Assembly (NCBI GenBank): GCA_963737555.1
Contig: CAVTTB010000007.1
Location: 1 to 64,000 of the forward strand
DNA from: JAHJQQ01 sp963737555
GTDB lineage: Bacteria > Pseudomonadota > Gammaproteobacteria > Thiohalobacterales > Thiohalobacteraceae
Reading direction: 5' to 3'
Length of the DNA: 64,000 nt
Positions 1-8,157 of this stretch are shown here, one piece after another (position 1 is the first letter of the stretch; every line of letters starts with the position of its first letter). A program made the translations under genes and the position numbers. The notes beneath the pieces were generated by a model, which saw nothing but the letters and a program-made list of their open reading frames with translations, was not told the DNA's origin and did not search any database.

Positions 1-93
1 TGCTTTGGCACAGAAGTCACACCATGTGTTTTCAACCAGCCAACGCTGTTCCTGTGCATCGCGGTCGCTGAAATTTCGTTCAATACGTGCCAT
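1..93 (-). CDS. 5' part of a gene-cassette ORF, unknown function
   Basis: A minus-strand ORF starts with ATG at 93 and runs off the left edge of the window, so only the first 31 residues are visible (MARIERNFSDRDAQEQRWLV, then ENTWCDFCAKA). A WCDFC motif (CxxC-like pair of cysteines) lies near the visible end and could bind metal, but this is too short to assign. Its start lies just inside an attC site (106-177), and it has the same orientation as the other two cassette genes, so it is the third cassette counted from the integrase. Small proteins of unknown function are the normal content of chromosomal integron cassettes. I do not recognise the family. Confidence 0.55.
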   Translation of the reverse strand, partial: MARIERNFSDRDAQEQRWLVENTWCDFCAKA

Positions 94-105
94 CGAATGG
101 ATGCC

Positions 106-177
106 GTCTAACGTTTGACATGAGGGGCGGCCAAGGGCGATAGCCCTTGGACGTCCCTCTCGATGGAAGGGTTAGGC
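106..177 (-). other. attC recombination site of the integron array
   Basis: Read on the minus strand, the site opens with the R'' core GCCTAAC (177-171) and closes with the R' core GTTAGAC (112-106). These fit the consensus RYYYAAC and GTTRRRY. Between them is an imperfect palindrome, with CCAAGGGC at 131-138 pairing with GCCCTTGG at 143-150 and further pairing between GAGGG and CCCTC outside it. The 72-bp length, inverted cores and folded single-strand structure are those of attC sites recognised by integron integrases. It separates the partial cassette ORF at the left edge from the DUF1877 cassette. Confidence 0.88.
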
Positions 178-197
178 CTCAGGCGCGCCTGCGACCT

Positions 198-696
198 CTA
201 GATGATGGCCAAGAGCATGGCAGCTCCGCGTGACGAAGCTTGCGCATAGAAACCGCGTAGCAGTTCGTACCAGTGAGCCAGGTATTCAAAGGCTTGTTCA
301 CCTTCTTCTTGCCATATCCCGGATGGGTATATGTCGGCATCTTCGAGGGCCTTCGGTTGGTAGCGCGAGCGTAGAACTTCTACGGGTGTTGACGCGAGTA
401 GTTGAGATGCCTGCGCGACCTGTGCGGGTTGCAGATACCTAGCCGGGCCGTAACCTAGTTCGGGGCCGATTTCTACACCACCGAGTATTGGCAATGAGTT
501 TGGTGGCTCACCAGCGTATTGCTCTCCTGTAAGTAGGAAGTGAATGCCATTCCAGGACTTGTCGATGTCTAGCGCTTGTGTCTGTTCTTGAGACTCCAAC
601 CGCTCAAAAGAAGAGTTCGCTTACTTGCTCCGGCTCGGCCAGCAATGCCTCCAACTCTTCTGGAGAGATAGCAACAAAGGCTGCGGTCATGCTCAT
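198..696 (-). CDS. DUF1877 (YfbM-like) family protein, gene cassette, frameshifted
   Basis: The ATG at 696 begins a DUF1877-like N-terminus (MSMTAAFVAISPEELEALLA). The frame is lost in an A-run at 606-609 (TTTT on the coding strand). Removing one T joins it to the downstream frame, which continues ..ELFFERLESQEQTQALDIDKSW and contains the family's typical DIDKSWxGIHFLLTG stretch, ending at 198. The restored protein is about 165 residues, close to the usual YfbM length. The biochemical role of DUF1877 proteins is unknown. The gene fills the second cassette, bounded by attC sites at 106-177 and 727-792, and reads away from the integrase. The break may be a sequencing error, because the same type of insertion occurs throughout the window. 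Confidence 0.75.
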
Positions 697-726
697 GGTC
701 GATGAATCTCCGTGTGTTTTGGTGAG

Positions 727-792
727 GCCTAACGTGGAAGTGAGCGGACTGCGCGGCTTTTCGCGCAGGTCCGCTCGACGATAGTGTTAGAT
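727..792 (-). other. attC recombination site of the integron array
   Basis: On the minus strand the site starts with ATCTAAC (792-786, fits RYYYAAC) and ends with GTTAGGC (733-727, fits GTTRRRY). The interior forms a long stem: GAGCGGAC plus TGCGCG on one side pairs with CGCGCA plus GTCCGCTC on the other, around a short loop. One unpaired G in the stem (after CGCGCA on the plus strand) is the kind of extrahelical base that sets strand choice in attC recombination. At 66 bp it is a compact, well-formed attC between the cassette encoding the secreted protein and the DUF1877 cassette. Confidence 0.9.
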
Positions 793-814
793 GTTATTGG
801 ATCGCTGATAAAAC

Positions 815-1261
815 TCACCTTTCTACGCCAACATAAGTTTCTAATTCCTCTCCGATTCCGGACTTCAATATATGCGCGAGGACATTTAGACACATCTGTT
901 CCGTGTATTTTGACTCGAGATTCGCGATATCTTGCTCTCGCCCTTTCGCGAACGCATTCTTGAGCTTCGCTTCTACGAACCGTCTGAACTCTGGATTCCG
1001 ATCTGAGCTAAACAAGTAACCTTCAACCTTGTTGATGCGGGGATACACATAGCCCCCGACTCTAGCGGCAACCTCAGAAGTTGCTGGATACTTTTTCTCA
1101 CACCATTCTTTTGTATTTTTATATGTGTGGAGCGACGCATGCGCCTCCATTTTCATTGCAATGATCTCGTCTTCGCGGCTTAGCGCTGAGGCGCTTAGCG
1201 CGGCGAAAAGTAGTATGAGTAGCAGACCGATTTTCTTAGCTTGGACCATGAGAATTGACAT
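815..1261 (-). CDS. secreted small protein, first integron cassette, unknown function
   Basis: The predicted protein has 148 residues from the ATG at 1261 and about 144 from the ATG at 1249. A signal peptide is clear: a KK pair, then the hydrophobic stretch IGLLLILLFAALSASA, with a probable cut after SASA or LSASALS. The mature part is charged and mostly helical, with two cysteines (WCEKKYP and QMCLNV) that could form a disulfide in the periplasm. It is the cassette nearest the integrase. The first ATG lies inside the recombination core (GTTAGATG), so the cassette junction itself supplies that start codon; the second ATG is an equally good candidate. I see no strong ribosome binding site for either. 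No family is recognised. Confidence 0.65.
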   Translation of the reverse strand: MSILMVQAKKIGLLLILLFAALSASALSREDEIIAMKMEAHASLHTYKNTKEWCEKKYPATSEVAARVGGYVYPRINKVEGYLFSSDRNPEFRRFVEAKLKNAFAKGREQDIANLESKYTEQMCLNVLAHILKSGIGEELETYVGVER

Positions 1262-1370
1262 CTAACTATTTAGCTGAGTTGCGCACGCGTAGCGGGCGTC
1301 AACTCCTGCGAAGAGTTGGACGTCGATTGTCAGGTCAGGACTGCGATTGGCGTGGCACCGATGGTCAGGT
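1259..1370 (-). other. putative attI site of the integron
   Basis: A core GTTAGAT (minus strand, 1265-1259) sits exactly at the 5' edge of the first cassette, between the cassettes and the integrase gene, where attI is expected. Beyond it lie direct repeats of GTCAGGTC (about 1329-1336 and 1363-1370) that could be the accessory integrase-binding repeats found in attI sites. There is also a small hairpin (CGTCAACTC at 1298-1306 against GAGTTGGACG at 1313-1322). Unlike the attC sites there is no matching R'' core at the right distance. attI sequences are poorly conserved, so the right boundary is a guess. Confidence 0.5.
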
Positions 1371-1384
1371 CGAAAACTCATCAG

Positions 1385-1446
1385 CGAAGCTAAGTAAAAA
1401 CTGTCGTCATCAAGTAAACTTGATACGCAGTTTTTACTTTGCTTCG
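1385..1446. repeat. 62-bp near-perfect palindrome between attI and intI
   Basis: The outer arms 1385-1403 and 1428-1446 are inverted repeats of 19 bp with a single mismatch (CGAAGCTAAGTAAAAACTG against CAGTTTTTACTTTGCTTCG). Nested inside is a perfect 7-bp inverted repeat, ATCAAGT (1409-1415) and ACTTGAT (1418-1424). The result is a cruciform or hairpin with one small internal loop. It lies between the putative attI and the integrase start at 1660, the region that carries the cassette promoter and integrase promoter in known integrons. It lacks the attC cores. It could be a bidirectional terminator, an operator or a folded RNA; I cannot choose. Confidence 0.75.
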
Positions 1447-1659
1447 TAGCATATTTTTTCGTGCGTGAATATCGGATGTCGTCGACAATCATCTAAGCAT
1501 CCAGCCTCTATCGTGCGACCAACTATAATTAGCGGACCCAAAAGCCTCCTTTCGATAGATGCTTTTGGGACCTGATAATCCGCCGCCACCCCTTTACTCA
1601 ACGACTTAGCGGAGTAATATGGGGCTCGCGGTACGAAAATAATCTGCAAGGAGGCAGAC

Positions 1660-2616
1660 ATGAACTCACCACGCCTGATGGATCAGGTGCGCGATGTATT
1701 GCGCGTCCACCACTACAGCCTGCGAACGGAACAAAGTTACCTGCAATGGATCCGGCGCTTTATTCTCTTTCATGGTAAGCGCCACCCCCGCGAGATGGGG
1801 GAAGAGGAAATCGCGGCCTTCCTGACCTATCTCGCTGTGACGAAGGATGTCGCGGCTTCCACCCAAAATCAAGCGTTGTCCGCACTGTTGTTTCTCTACA
1901 AGAAGGTTCTGGGCATGGAACCGGCCTGGCTCGAAGGCGTTACCCGAGCCAAGCGGCCCAAGCGACTCCCCGTCGTCCTGCCACGCGAGACCGTCCGGCA
2001 ATTGCTGGGGCGGCTCACCGGCACGCACAAACTCATCGCCTATCTGATCTACGGCACCGGCATGCGGCTGATGGAAGCCGTGCGTCTGCGCGTCAAGGAT
2101 ATCGATTTCAGCTATAAGCAGATCACCATCCGTGGCGGCAAGGGGGATAAGGACCGCATTACGATGCTGCCCGAGAAATTGATCGTGCCGCTGCAACGAC
2201 AATTGGAGTTGGGACGACGCCTGTTCGATCTGGATCGCGCGGAGCAGACGCCGGGCGTTGAGCTGCCGCATGCCCTGGAACGGAAATATCCCAATGCCGG
2301 CAAGGAGTGGCCCTGGTTCTGGGTGTTCCCCGCTCTGCACCGCTCATGCGATCCGCGTAGTGGCGTGATCCGCCGTCACCATATCTACGAGAAATCCCTG
2401 CAGCGCAGTATCAAGCGCGCGGTCCGCGAGCTGCAATTAGCCACGCACGTTTCTGTGCATACCTTGCGCCATTGCTTCGCCACACACCTGCTGGACAACG
2501 GCTATGACATCCGCACCGTGCAGGAATTGCTGGGGCACAAGGATGTGCGTACCACCATGATCTACACGCATGTACTGAACAAGGGCGGACGCGGGGTGCG
2601 TAGTCCATTGGATTAG
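1660..2616 (+). CDS. intI: integron integrase (tyrosine recombinase, IntI)
   Basis: The product (318 residues) is a full-length integron integrase, which recombines attI with attC sites to capture and shuffle gene cassettes. The N-terminal SAM-like DNA-binding domain covers about residues 1-90. The catalytic domain has the Arg of GTGMRLMEAVRL, the HTLRH motif, LGHKDVRTTMIYTHV with the second His, and the nucleophilic Tyr. The family's diagnostic extra segment is present around residues 205-230 (LPHALERKYPNAGKEWPWFW), which separates IntI from XerC/D. A strong ribosome binding site (AAGGAGG at about 1649) supports the start at 1660. The cassettes are divergently oriented upstream with attC sites, the classic integron layout. 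The last four bases overlap the 3' end of gloA on the other strand. No frameshift is seen, so it may be active. Confidence 0.95.
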   Translation: MNSPRLMDQVRDVLRVHHYSLRTEQSYLQWIRRFILFHGKRHPREMGEEEIAAFLTYLAVTKDVAASTQNQALSALLFLYKKVLGMEPAWLEGVTRAKRPKRLPVVLPRETVRQLLGRLTGTHKLIAYLIYGTGMRLMEAVRLRVKDIDFSYKQITIRGGKGDKDRITMLPEKLIVPLQRQLELGRRLFDLDRAEQTPGVELPHALERKYPNAGKEWPWFWVFPALHRSCDPRSGVIRRHHIYEKSLQRSIKRAVRELQLATHVSVHTLRHCFATHLLDNGYDIRTVQELLGHKDVRTTMIYTHVLNKGGRGVRSPLD

Positions 2617-3000
2617 TGTTTCTTGCCGATCAGCTCGATGGGATAACCATCCGGGTCTTCGACGAAGGCGATGATGGTGGTGCCGGCGTTCATCGGACCG
2701 GCCTCGCGCAGGATTTTGCCGCCACGCTGTCTTGATTTCATCGGCGGCCTTATAGACATCGTCGACTTCGATGGCGATGTGGCCGAAGCCAGTGCCGAGT
2801 TCGTAGCGTTCGACACCCCAGTTGTAGGTCAGCTCGATCACGGTGTTGTCGTGTTCACCGCCGTAGCCGATGAAGGCCAGCGTGAATTTGCCGTCCGGAT
2901 ATTCTTTCTGGCGCAGCAATTTCATGCCGAGCACTTCGGTGTAAAACTGGATGGAGCGTTCGAGATTGCCGGTGCGGAGCATGGTGTGCAGAATGCGCAT
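2613..3000 (-). CDS. gloA: lactoylglutathione lyase (glyoxalase I), frameshifted
   Basis: GloA converts the methylglyoxal-glutathione hemithioacetal to S-lactoylglutathione in the cytoplasm. The ATG at 3000 opens MRILHTMLRTGNLERSIQFY, near-identical in pattern to E. coli GloA, followed by FTLAFIGYGGE, VIELTYNWGV and GHIAIEVDD. The metal ligands His (HTML), Glu (IELTYNW), His (FGHIAI) and Glu (PIELI) are all present when the two frames are joined. The frame breaks near 2726-2733: the first half ends at ..DEIKTA and the second resumes at RGGKILREAGPMNAGTT and ends PDGYPIELIGKKH. Removing one base restores a normal protein of about 128 residues, so a sequencing error is likely. The stop codon overlaps the integrase stop. 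Confidence 0.88.
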
Positions 3001-3026
3001 GAGTTCTCTCCTGTATCTGACCAATC

Positions 3027-3108
3027 GTAGCCCGGATGAAGGCCGCAGCCGTAATCCGGGGCAGTCGTGACTGCTACCCCGGATTACGCTGCGCTGCATC
3101 CGGGCTAC
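3027..3108. repeat. REP-like palindromic pair (GTAGCCCGGAT family)
   Basis: Two inverted copies of a GTAGCCCGGATGAA..TAATCCGGGG unit face each other just upstream of gloA. The outer ends are GTAGCCCGGAT and ATCCGGGCTAC, and each half carries the inner ATCCGGG/CCCGGAT hairpin. Relatives occur at 28205, 30332, 30783 and 59657. This is a widespread extragenic palindrome type in proteobacteria, found between genes and usually moved by RAYT-type transposases. No RAYT gene lies in this window. Confidence 0.85.
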
Positions 3109-3134
3109 GGGTCTGCCAATTTTTCGAGAATCCC

Positions 3135-5956
3135 TTATGGGATTAAATTTACCAGAGGCTCTACCGCGTGGATGCCGAAACCCTGCGCGTAGTCCACGCC
3201 GAGTTGCTTGAGTCCTGCGGTAATCGCGTCGTTTTCCACGAACTCGGCGATGGTTTGCACGCCGACCACATGGCCGAGCTGGTTGATGGATTCAACCATG
3301 GCGTAGTCCATGCTGTCGCTGAGCATATCCTTGACGAAGCGGCCGTCGATTTTGAGAAAGTCGACCGGCAGGCGTTTGAGGTAGGCGAACGAACTCAGGC
3401 CGCTGCCGAAATCATCCAGCGAGAATAGGCAGCCGCGGCGGCGCAGGGTGTGAATGAAATGCTGCGCACTGCGCAAGTTGGCAACCGCCGCCGTCTCGGT
3501 AATCTCGAAACACAGATGCTGCGGTTCGATGCCGGCCGCATCGATCTCGGCTTGCACAAATTCCAGGAAGGCCTCGTCGCCCAGCGATTGTCCCGACAGG
3601 TTGATGGCAAAGACATCGCGTCGGTCCCATTGCGTGCGGCGTGCCAGCGCACACAAGGCGTGATGTACAACCCAGCGGTCGACCGCCGGCATCAGGTGAT
3701 AGCGTTCCGCGGCCGGAATGAACACGCTCGGCCCGATAAGTCCTTCGGGGTCGTCGCGCATGCGCAGGAGAATTTCGTAATAGCGCCACAAGGTGTCGGA
3801 CGTCTATCAACGCATCGGCGCGCTGATAATGCAGCTCGAAGCGCCCTTCTTCCAGCGCGAGCTGCAGGCGCTGCACCCAACGCATATGACTGTGATGTTC
3901 GACCAGCGCCGAGTCTTCCGGATCGAACACATGCACGCGGTTGCGGCCTTGGTCTTTGGCCACGTAACAGGCCGAGTCGGCGAACGTGAGCACCTCGGCC
4001 AGCCCGCCACTCTCGGCGGTGATCGCCACAACGCCAATCGACACGCTGATCTCGAAACGGTGACCTTCCCATTCGAAACGGCTGTCATGAATGAGGTTGC
4101 GCAGTTCGTTGGCGAGTTCATGCGCCTTGGTCAGCGGACAGCCTTCCAACAGCACGCCGAACTCGTCGCCGCCGAGTCGCGCCAGCGTATCGCTCTCGCG
4201 TAAACGTCCACGCAGCAATGTGGCGATCTGTCGAATGAGATTATCGCCGGCGATATGCCCGCAGGTGTCGTTGACCACTTTGAACTGATCGAGGTCGAGA
4301 TAACACAGGGCATGCTCGACGCCTTCGCGCCGCGAGGTCTGCACCGCGCTCTCGGCGCGTATCTCGAATTCGCGACGGTTGACCAGGCCCGTGAGCAGGT
4401 CGTGCGAGGCTTGATAGCTCATCTCGCGCGCCAGGCCGCGCAACTCGGTCACGTCATGCATGACCAACGACGTTCCGGCCACCTGGGCGGATTCGTCGAA
4501 AATCGGCGCCACGCTGATCTCAACGGAATACTCGACCGCGCTGCCGGCGGGAAGCAGAATCGGGTGGCCCGGTATTCGGTATTGCCGCCGCGTGCGCAGG
4601 CAGGCGCGCACGGGATCATCGGCGAGTTGCCGCGTGTCTTCGTCGATGACATGAAAGATTTCCGTCAGCGGCCGACCCAGGGCCGCCATCGCCGTCCATC
4701 CGGTCATGATCTCCGCAACCGGATTGATATAGTCGACACGGCCGTCGGCATCCGTCGCGATGACGCCGTCGGCAATGGACGCGAGCGTCACCAGCGCGCG
4801 TTCTTTCTCCGCGTTCAACTCGGCCTGAATGGTTTTGAGCTTGGTAATCTCGTGGCTGGTGCCTTCGACACCGGCGATGTCGCCGTTCTCGTCGCGGTAA
4901 TACTGCGCGTTCTTGGACACCCAGATCACCTGCCCATCCTTACGCTTGATCTGGACCTCGTAGCCCCAGAGGCTGCCGTTGGTACGCTCCAGCATCCGCA
5001 TGAAACTCGCCAGGTCATCACCTTCATTGAATATCTGTGCGACATTCAGGCCCACGACCTCGTGCGGCGCATAGCCCAGCAGCTCGCGCACCGAGGGCGA
5101 CACTTGCTGTACCACGCCGTTCAGATCGGTGCGGAAGTACATATCCTGCATATTGTCGAGAATGCTCGCGAGTTCCTGACGCGAGGCACGTATGGCTTGC
5201 TCGGCATGACGGCGCTCATCGATCTCTACGCGCAGTTCGCGATTGAGTTCCACGGCCTCATCCCTGGCTTGGCTCAAGCGTCTTTACCAAGCCGATGTTT
5301 TCCAGGCCCAGACGCAGATTGCGTTCGATGCTGCGCTGCATGGCGATGGCCGATATGACCTGCACGAACATCGACAGCAGCACCATAATGCCCATAGCGG
5401 GTTCGATCGCCGTACCGGCTACGATCAGATAGAGCCCTACCGGTGCAAGCACGGGTACGAGAAACATCTGCGGCAAACCCCGCAGCGCCGCATGACTGAT
5501 GACACTGGCGGCACCCAGGCTGGTCAGGCCCACCACAACGAATGCTTCATGCGCGATGGAACCACCCGGCAGCAGCATCACGCCGGCCACACCCCACAGC
5601 ATGCCGCTCAGCAGTGTGCCGATCCGATACCAGCTTTCCCAACGGTATGTACGCAGCGCCTCGGGCGAGGCGCGTTGATAGCCGCGCACCAGCAATATTC
5701 GCGCGACATAGACCAGCGTGCTGATCGATACCCATGCACCCAGATACACCGGCTCGATCAGATCCCGAAAGATATACGCGGCGAACAACACGGAGATCAG
5801 CGCACCGATGAATATCGGCGCACCTTGTCGATAGACGATCTGGATCTGCGCGTCACGCAGCTGCTGATCGATTGACTCTTGTGCTTCCTGCATTGGCGCC
5901 TCGGGCAGGATGGGCGTTTCCGCTGTCGTCGCTACGACTGATGATATATCCGACAT
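3135..5956 (-). CDS. membrane-anchored PAS-PAS-GGDEF-EAL cyclic-di-GMP protein, two frameshifts
   Basis: Joining three frames gives a protein of about 940 residues. The N-terminal part from ATG 5956 (MSDISSVVATTAET) holds about six hydrophobic segments (for example GAPIFIGALISVLFAAYIF and AMGIMVLLSMFVQVISAIAM). A coiled linker, a PAS domain (LASILDNMQDMYFRTDLNGV), and a second PAS domain (IADGVIATDADGRVDYINPV) follow. The GGDEF domain has an intact RLGGDEF and an RxxD inhibitory site (RESD). The EAL domain has the downstream motifs FEITET, LDDFGSGLSSF and LKIDGRFV. The frame is lost at the A pair 5276-5277 and at 3790-3791; in both, CTTG replaces an expected CTG. The usual EAL triplet lies in the damaged stretch near 3805, so phosphodiesterase activity cannot be judged. 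The GGDEF half looks capable of making cyclic-di-GMP. Confidence 0.85.
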
Positions 5957-6156
5957 AGGCACCCTTATAAGGGTCGATGCATTACTAATCCGATCATTCC
6001 GGACATAGCGAAGCCGGAAGATCCGGAAATTCACAGGTGAATCTCAGTAGTCAGGCGGTTACTTTCGGATTCTTACTTCGGCATGTTTCCGGCTTCGGGA
6101 TGACATCTCAATGACTTAATCAGACCCTCCTGGGTCAGTCCATGACTGCCGAGGAT

Positions 6157-7374
6157 TCAGCGGCTGCGCTTACGTGCCGCAATACGCATGCGCAAGGCAT
6201 TGAGCTTGATGAAACCTTCGGCATCCTTCTGATTATAGGCACCCGCGTCATCCTCGAAGGTGGCAATCTTCTCGTCGAACAGGCTGTCGGTCGCGGACTT
6301 GCGGCCGGCCACGTAGACATTGCCCTTGTAGAGTTTCATGCGCACCACACCGTTCACCGTCTCCTGCGAGGCGTCGATCATGGTCTGCAGCATTTTGCGT
6401 TCCGGACTCCACCAATAGCCGTTGTAGATCAGGCTGGCGTAGCGCGGCATCAGTTCGTCTTTCAGATGCGCCACTTCGCGGTCGAGTGTCAGCGACTCCA
6501 TGGCGCGGTGCGCCTTGAGCAAAATCGTACCGCCGGGCGTTTCATAGGCGCCGCGCGATTTCATGCCGACGTAGCGGTTCTCGACAATGTCGTCGCGACC
6601 GATGCCATTGGCGCCGCCGATCTTGTTGAGCAATTCCATCACGCTGGCCGGACTCATCGGCTTGCCGTCGATGGCGATCACATCGCCCTGTTTGAATTCG
6701 AGTTCGACATACGTCGGTGTATCGGGCGCCTTTTCCGGCGACACCGACCAGCGCCACATATCCTCTTCAGGTTCGCACCACGGATCTTCGAGCACGCCGC
6801 CTTCATAGGAGATATGCAGCAGGTTGGCATCCATGGAATACGGCGACTTCTTGCCGGCCTTGGCATAATCAACAGGGATGTTGTGTTCTTTGGCGTAGGC
6901 CATCAGCGTTTCACGCGAGGTCAGATTCCACTCACGCCACGGCGCGATGACTTTCACATCGGGCTTTAACGCATACGCACCCAACTCGAAGCGCACCTGA
7001 TCGTTGCCCTTGCCGGTCGCGCCGTGCGAAATCGCATCCGCGCCGGTCTCGTTGGCGATCTCCACCAGGCGCTTGGCGATCAGCGGCCGCGCGATGGAAG
7101 TACCGAGCAGGTATTCGCCTTCATAAATCGTATTGGCGCGGAACATCGGAAACACGAAGTCGCGCACGTATTCCTCACGCAGATCCTCGATGTAGATCTC
7201 CTTCACGCCCATCGCCTTGGCCTTGGCGCGCGCCGGCTCGACCTCTTCGCCCTGACCGATGTCGGCGGTGAAGGTCACGACTTCGCAGCCATAGGTATCC
7301 TGCAGCCACTTGAGGATGATGGAGGTATCGAGGCCGCCGGAATAAGCGAGGACGACTTTTTTGATGTTCGACAT
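6157..7374 (-). CDS. argG: argininosuccinate synthase
   Basis: ArgG joins citrulline and aspartate with ATP to form argininosuccinate, the next-to-last step of arginine synthesis. The product is 405 residues from ATG 7374. The start MSNIKKVVLAYSGGLDTS has the ATP-binding P-loop motif AYSGGLDTS, and the conserved ATGKGNDQVRFE and NGIGRDDIVENR stretches follow. Its length matches the non-fused bacterial form. A GAAGGG ribosome binding site lies upstream. The ORF is uninterrupted. It stands alone here, while argD and argF are paired at 36.3-38.4 kb. Its upstream region is filled by the TTGGCG-type repeats at 7392-7453, so the promoter lies in or behind them. Confidence 0.97.
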   Translation of the reverse strand: MSNIKKVVLAYSGGLDTSIILKWLQDTYGCEVVTFTADIGQGEEVEPARAKAKAMGVKEIYIEDLREEYVRDFVFPMFRANTIYEGEYLLGTSIARPLIAKRLVEIANETGADAISHGATGKGNDQVRFELGAYALKPDVKVIAPWREWNLTSRETLMAYAKEHNIPVDYAKAGKKSPYSMDANLLHISYEGGVLEDPWCEPEEDMWRWSVSPEKAPDTPTYVELEFKQGDVIAIDGKPMSPASVMELLNKIGGANGIGRDDIVENRYVGMKSRGAYETPGGTILLKAHRAMESLTLDREVAHLKDELMPRYASLIYNGYWWSPERKMLQTMIDASQETVNGVVRMKLYKGNVYVAGRKSATDSLFDEKIATFEDDAGAYNQKDAEGFIKLNALRMRIAARKRSR

Positions 7375-7391
7375 GATGACAAACCCTTCTT

Positions 7392-7453
7392 TGAACCGCC
7401 AAGACGCCGAGCAAAGATCAATCGAACCGCCAAGGCGCCAAGACGCCAAGAAG
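7392..7453. repeat. GAACCGCCAAGGCGCCAAGACGCC-type dispersed repeat
   Basis: Two direct copies of the GAACCGCCAAG(G/A)CGCC unit lie 18-60 bases upstream of argG. The same unit recurs, in both orientations, at 7931-8136 and 11265-11432. This short repeat of reiterated CCAAG/CTTGG blocks is common between genes in many bacteria and is often mistranslated as peptides such as SWRLGALAV. Its function is unknown to me. Confidence 0.8.
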
Positions 7454-7504
7454 GCTTGATGATAAAACCATACACTTATTCTGAACGGACCGAACCACTG
7501 AATG

Positions 7505-7888
7505 CTAATGGGACAAGACGATTCGTTTCACGCCGTCGCGGAGCACTCGCACATTGAAATTAATCAGCAGACCAAGTTGTTTGGGTCGCCTTCAGATACG
7601 AAATACCTGCGCATGGTGAATCGGAAGCAGGTTATCGACAGTCTTCAATCAACCACTAAGCGATCGGCGACCAACAGATCCAGGCGGCCTCACCAACGGC
7701 CTGACCCTTGTAATCAATCCGTAGAGGCGCTGCCGATCACAGGCGACACCCTGCGTCACCAGCTCAAGAGCCAAAGCTTCTTCATAAACCGATTCAAGAT
7801 ATCCTCGGCCCAAGCATTCGATGCACTTCGATGGCCGCACCAATGCACCCTCCGCGCAAGCGCGTCCAACTCACTGCTGCGGCTCCAT
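7505..7888 (-). pseudogene. GxxExxY family protein, degraded by many indels
   Basis: Reading the minus strand and changing frame several times recovers a GxxExxY protein (PD-(D/E)XK_3-like fold, PF13366-type). The pieces are: ATG at 7888 (MEPQQ), ELDALARRV, IGAAIEVHRMLGP, GYLESVYEEALALELVTQGV, DYKGQAVGE, RLDLLVADRLVV, LKTVDNLLPIHHAQV, YLKAT, then QLGLLINFNVRVLRDGVKRI ending at the TAG at 7505. The GYLESVY motif and the LLINFNV ending are diagnostic. About eight frame changes are needed, including deletions as well as insertions, more than in any neighbouring gene, so this one is probably truly inactive. A good ribosome binding site (AAGGAGG) precedes the ATG. Function of the family is uncertain. 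Confidence 0.8.
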
Positions 7889-7930
7889 ACGCACCTCCTT
7901 GTGCGTTGCTGCAACAACCAAAAACATTAT

Positions 7931-8136
7931 GAACCGCCGAAGCCAGCCGCAGTTTTTTGAACCGCCAAGCGAGACGCCAAGAATGAGCGATTGCAGTGTA
8001 GCAATCGCGAGTTAGGCTTGCGCGCAATAGGGCGATTAGCTCATGGCGTCCTCGCAGGGGGCGCCTTCGCGGTGCCTGTTCTTTTGGTTACTTTTCTTGG
8101 CGGCAAGACAAGTTACCCGGCGCCTTGGCGGTTCAA
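7931..8136. repeat. further copies of the CCAAGGCGCC dispersed repeat
   Basis: Copies of the GAACCGCCAAG unit are seen at about 7931-7982 (two, one degenerate), with an inverted partner GGCGCCTTGGCGGTTCAA at 8119-8136. The stretch between (7983-8118) shows no supported gene. The block lies between the end of the pyruvate dehydrogenase operon and the GxxExxY pseudogene. Confidence 0.65.
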
Positions 8137-8157
8137 TGGCCAGGATCAATAGACCAA

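Noticed and set aside
1262..1492. Minus-strand 76-codon ORF between the first cassette and intI
   Set aside because: It overlaps the putative attI and the 62-bp palindrome, has no ribosome binding site and no coding character.
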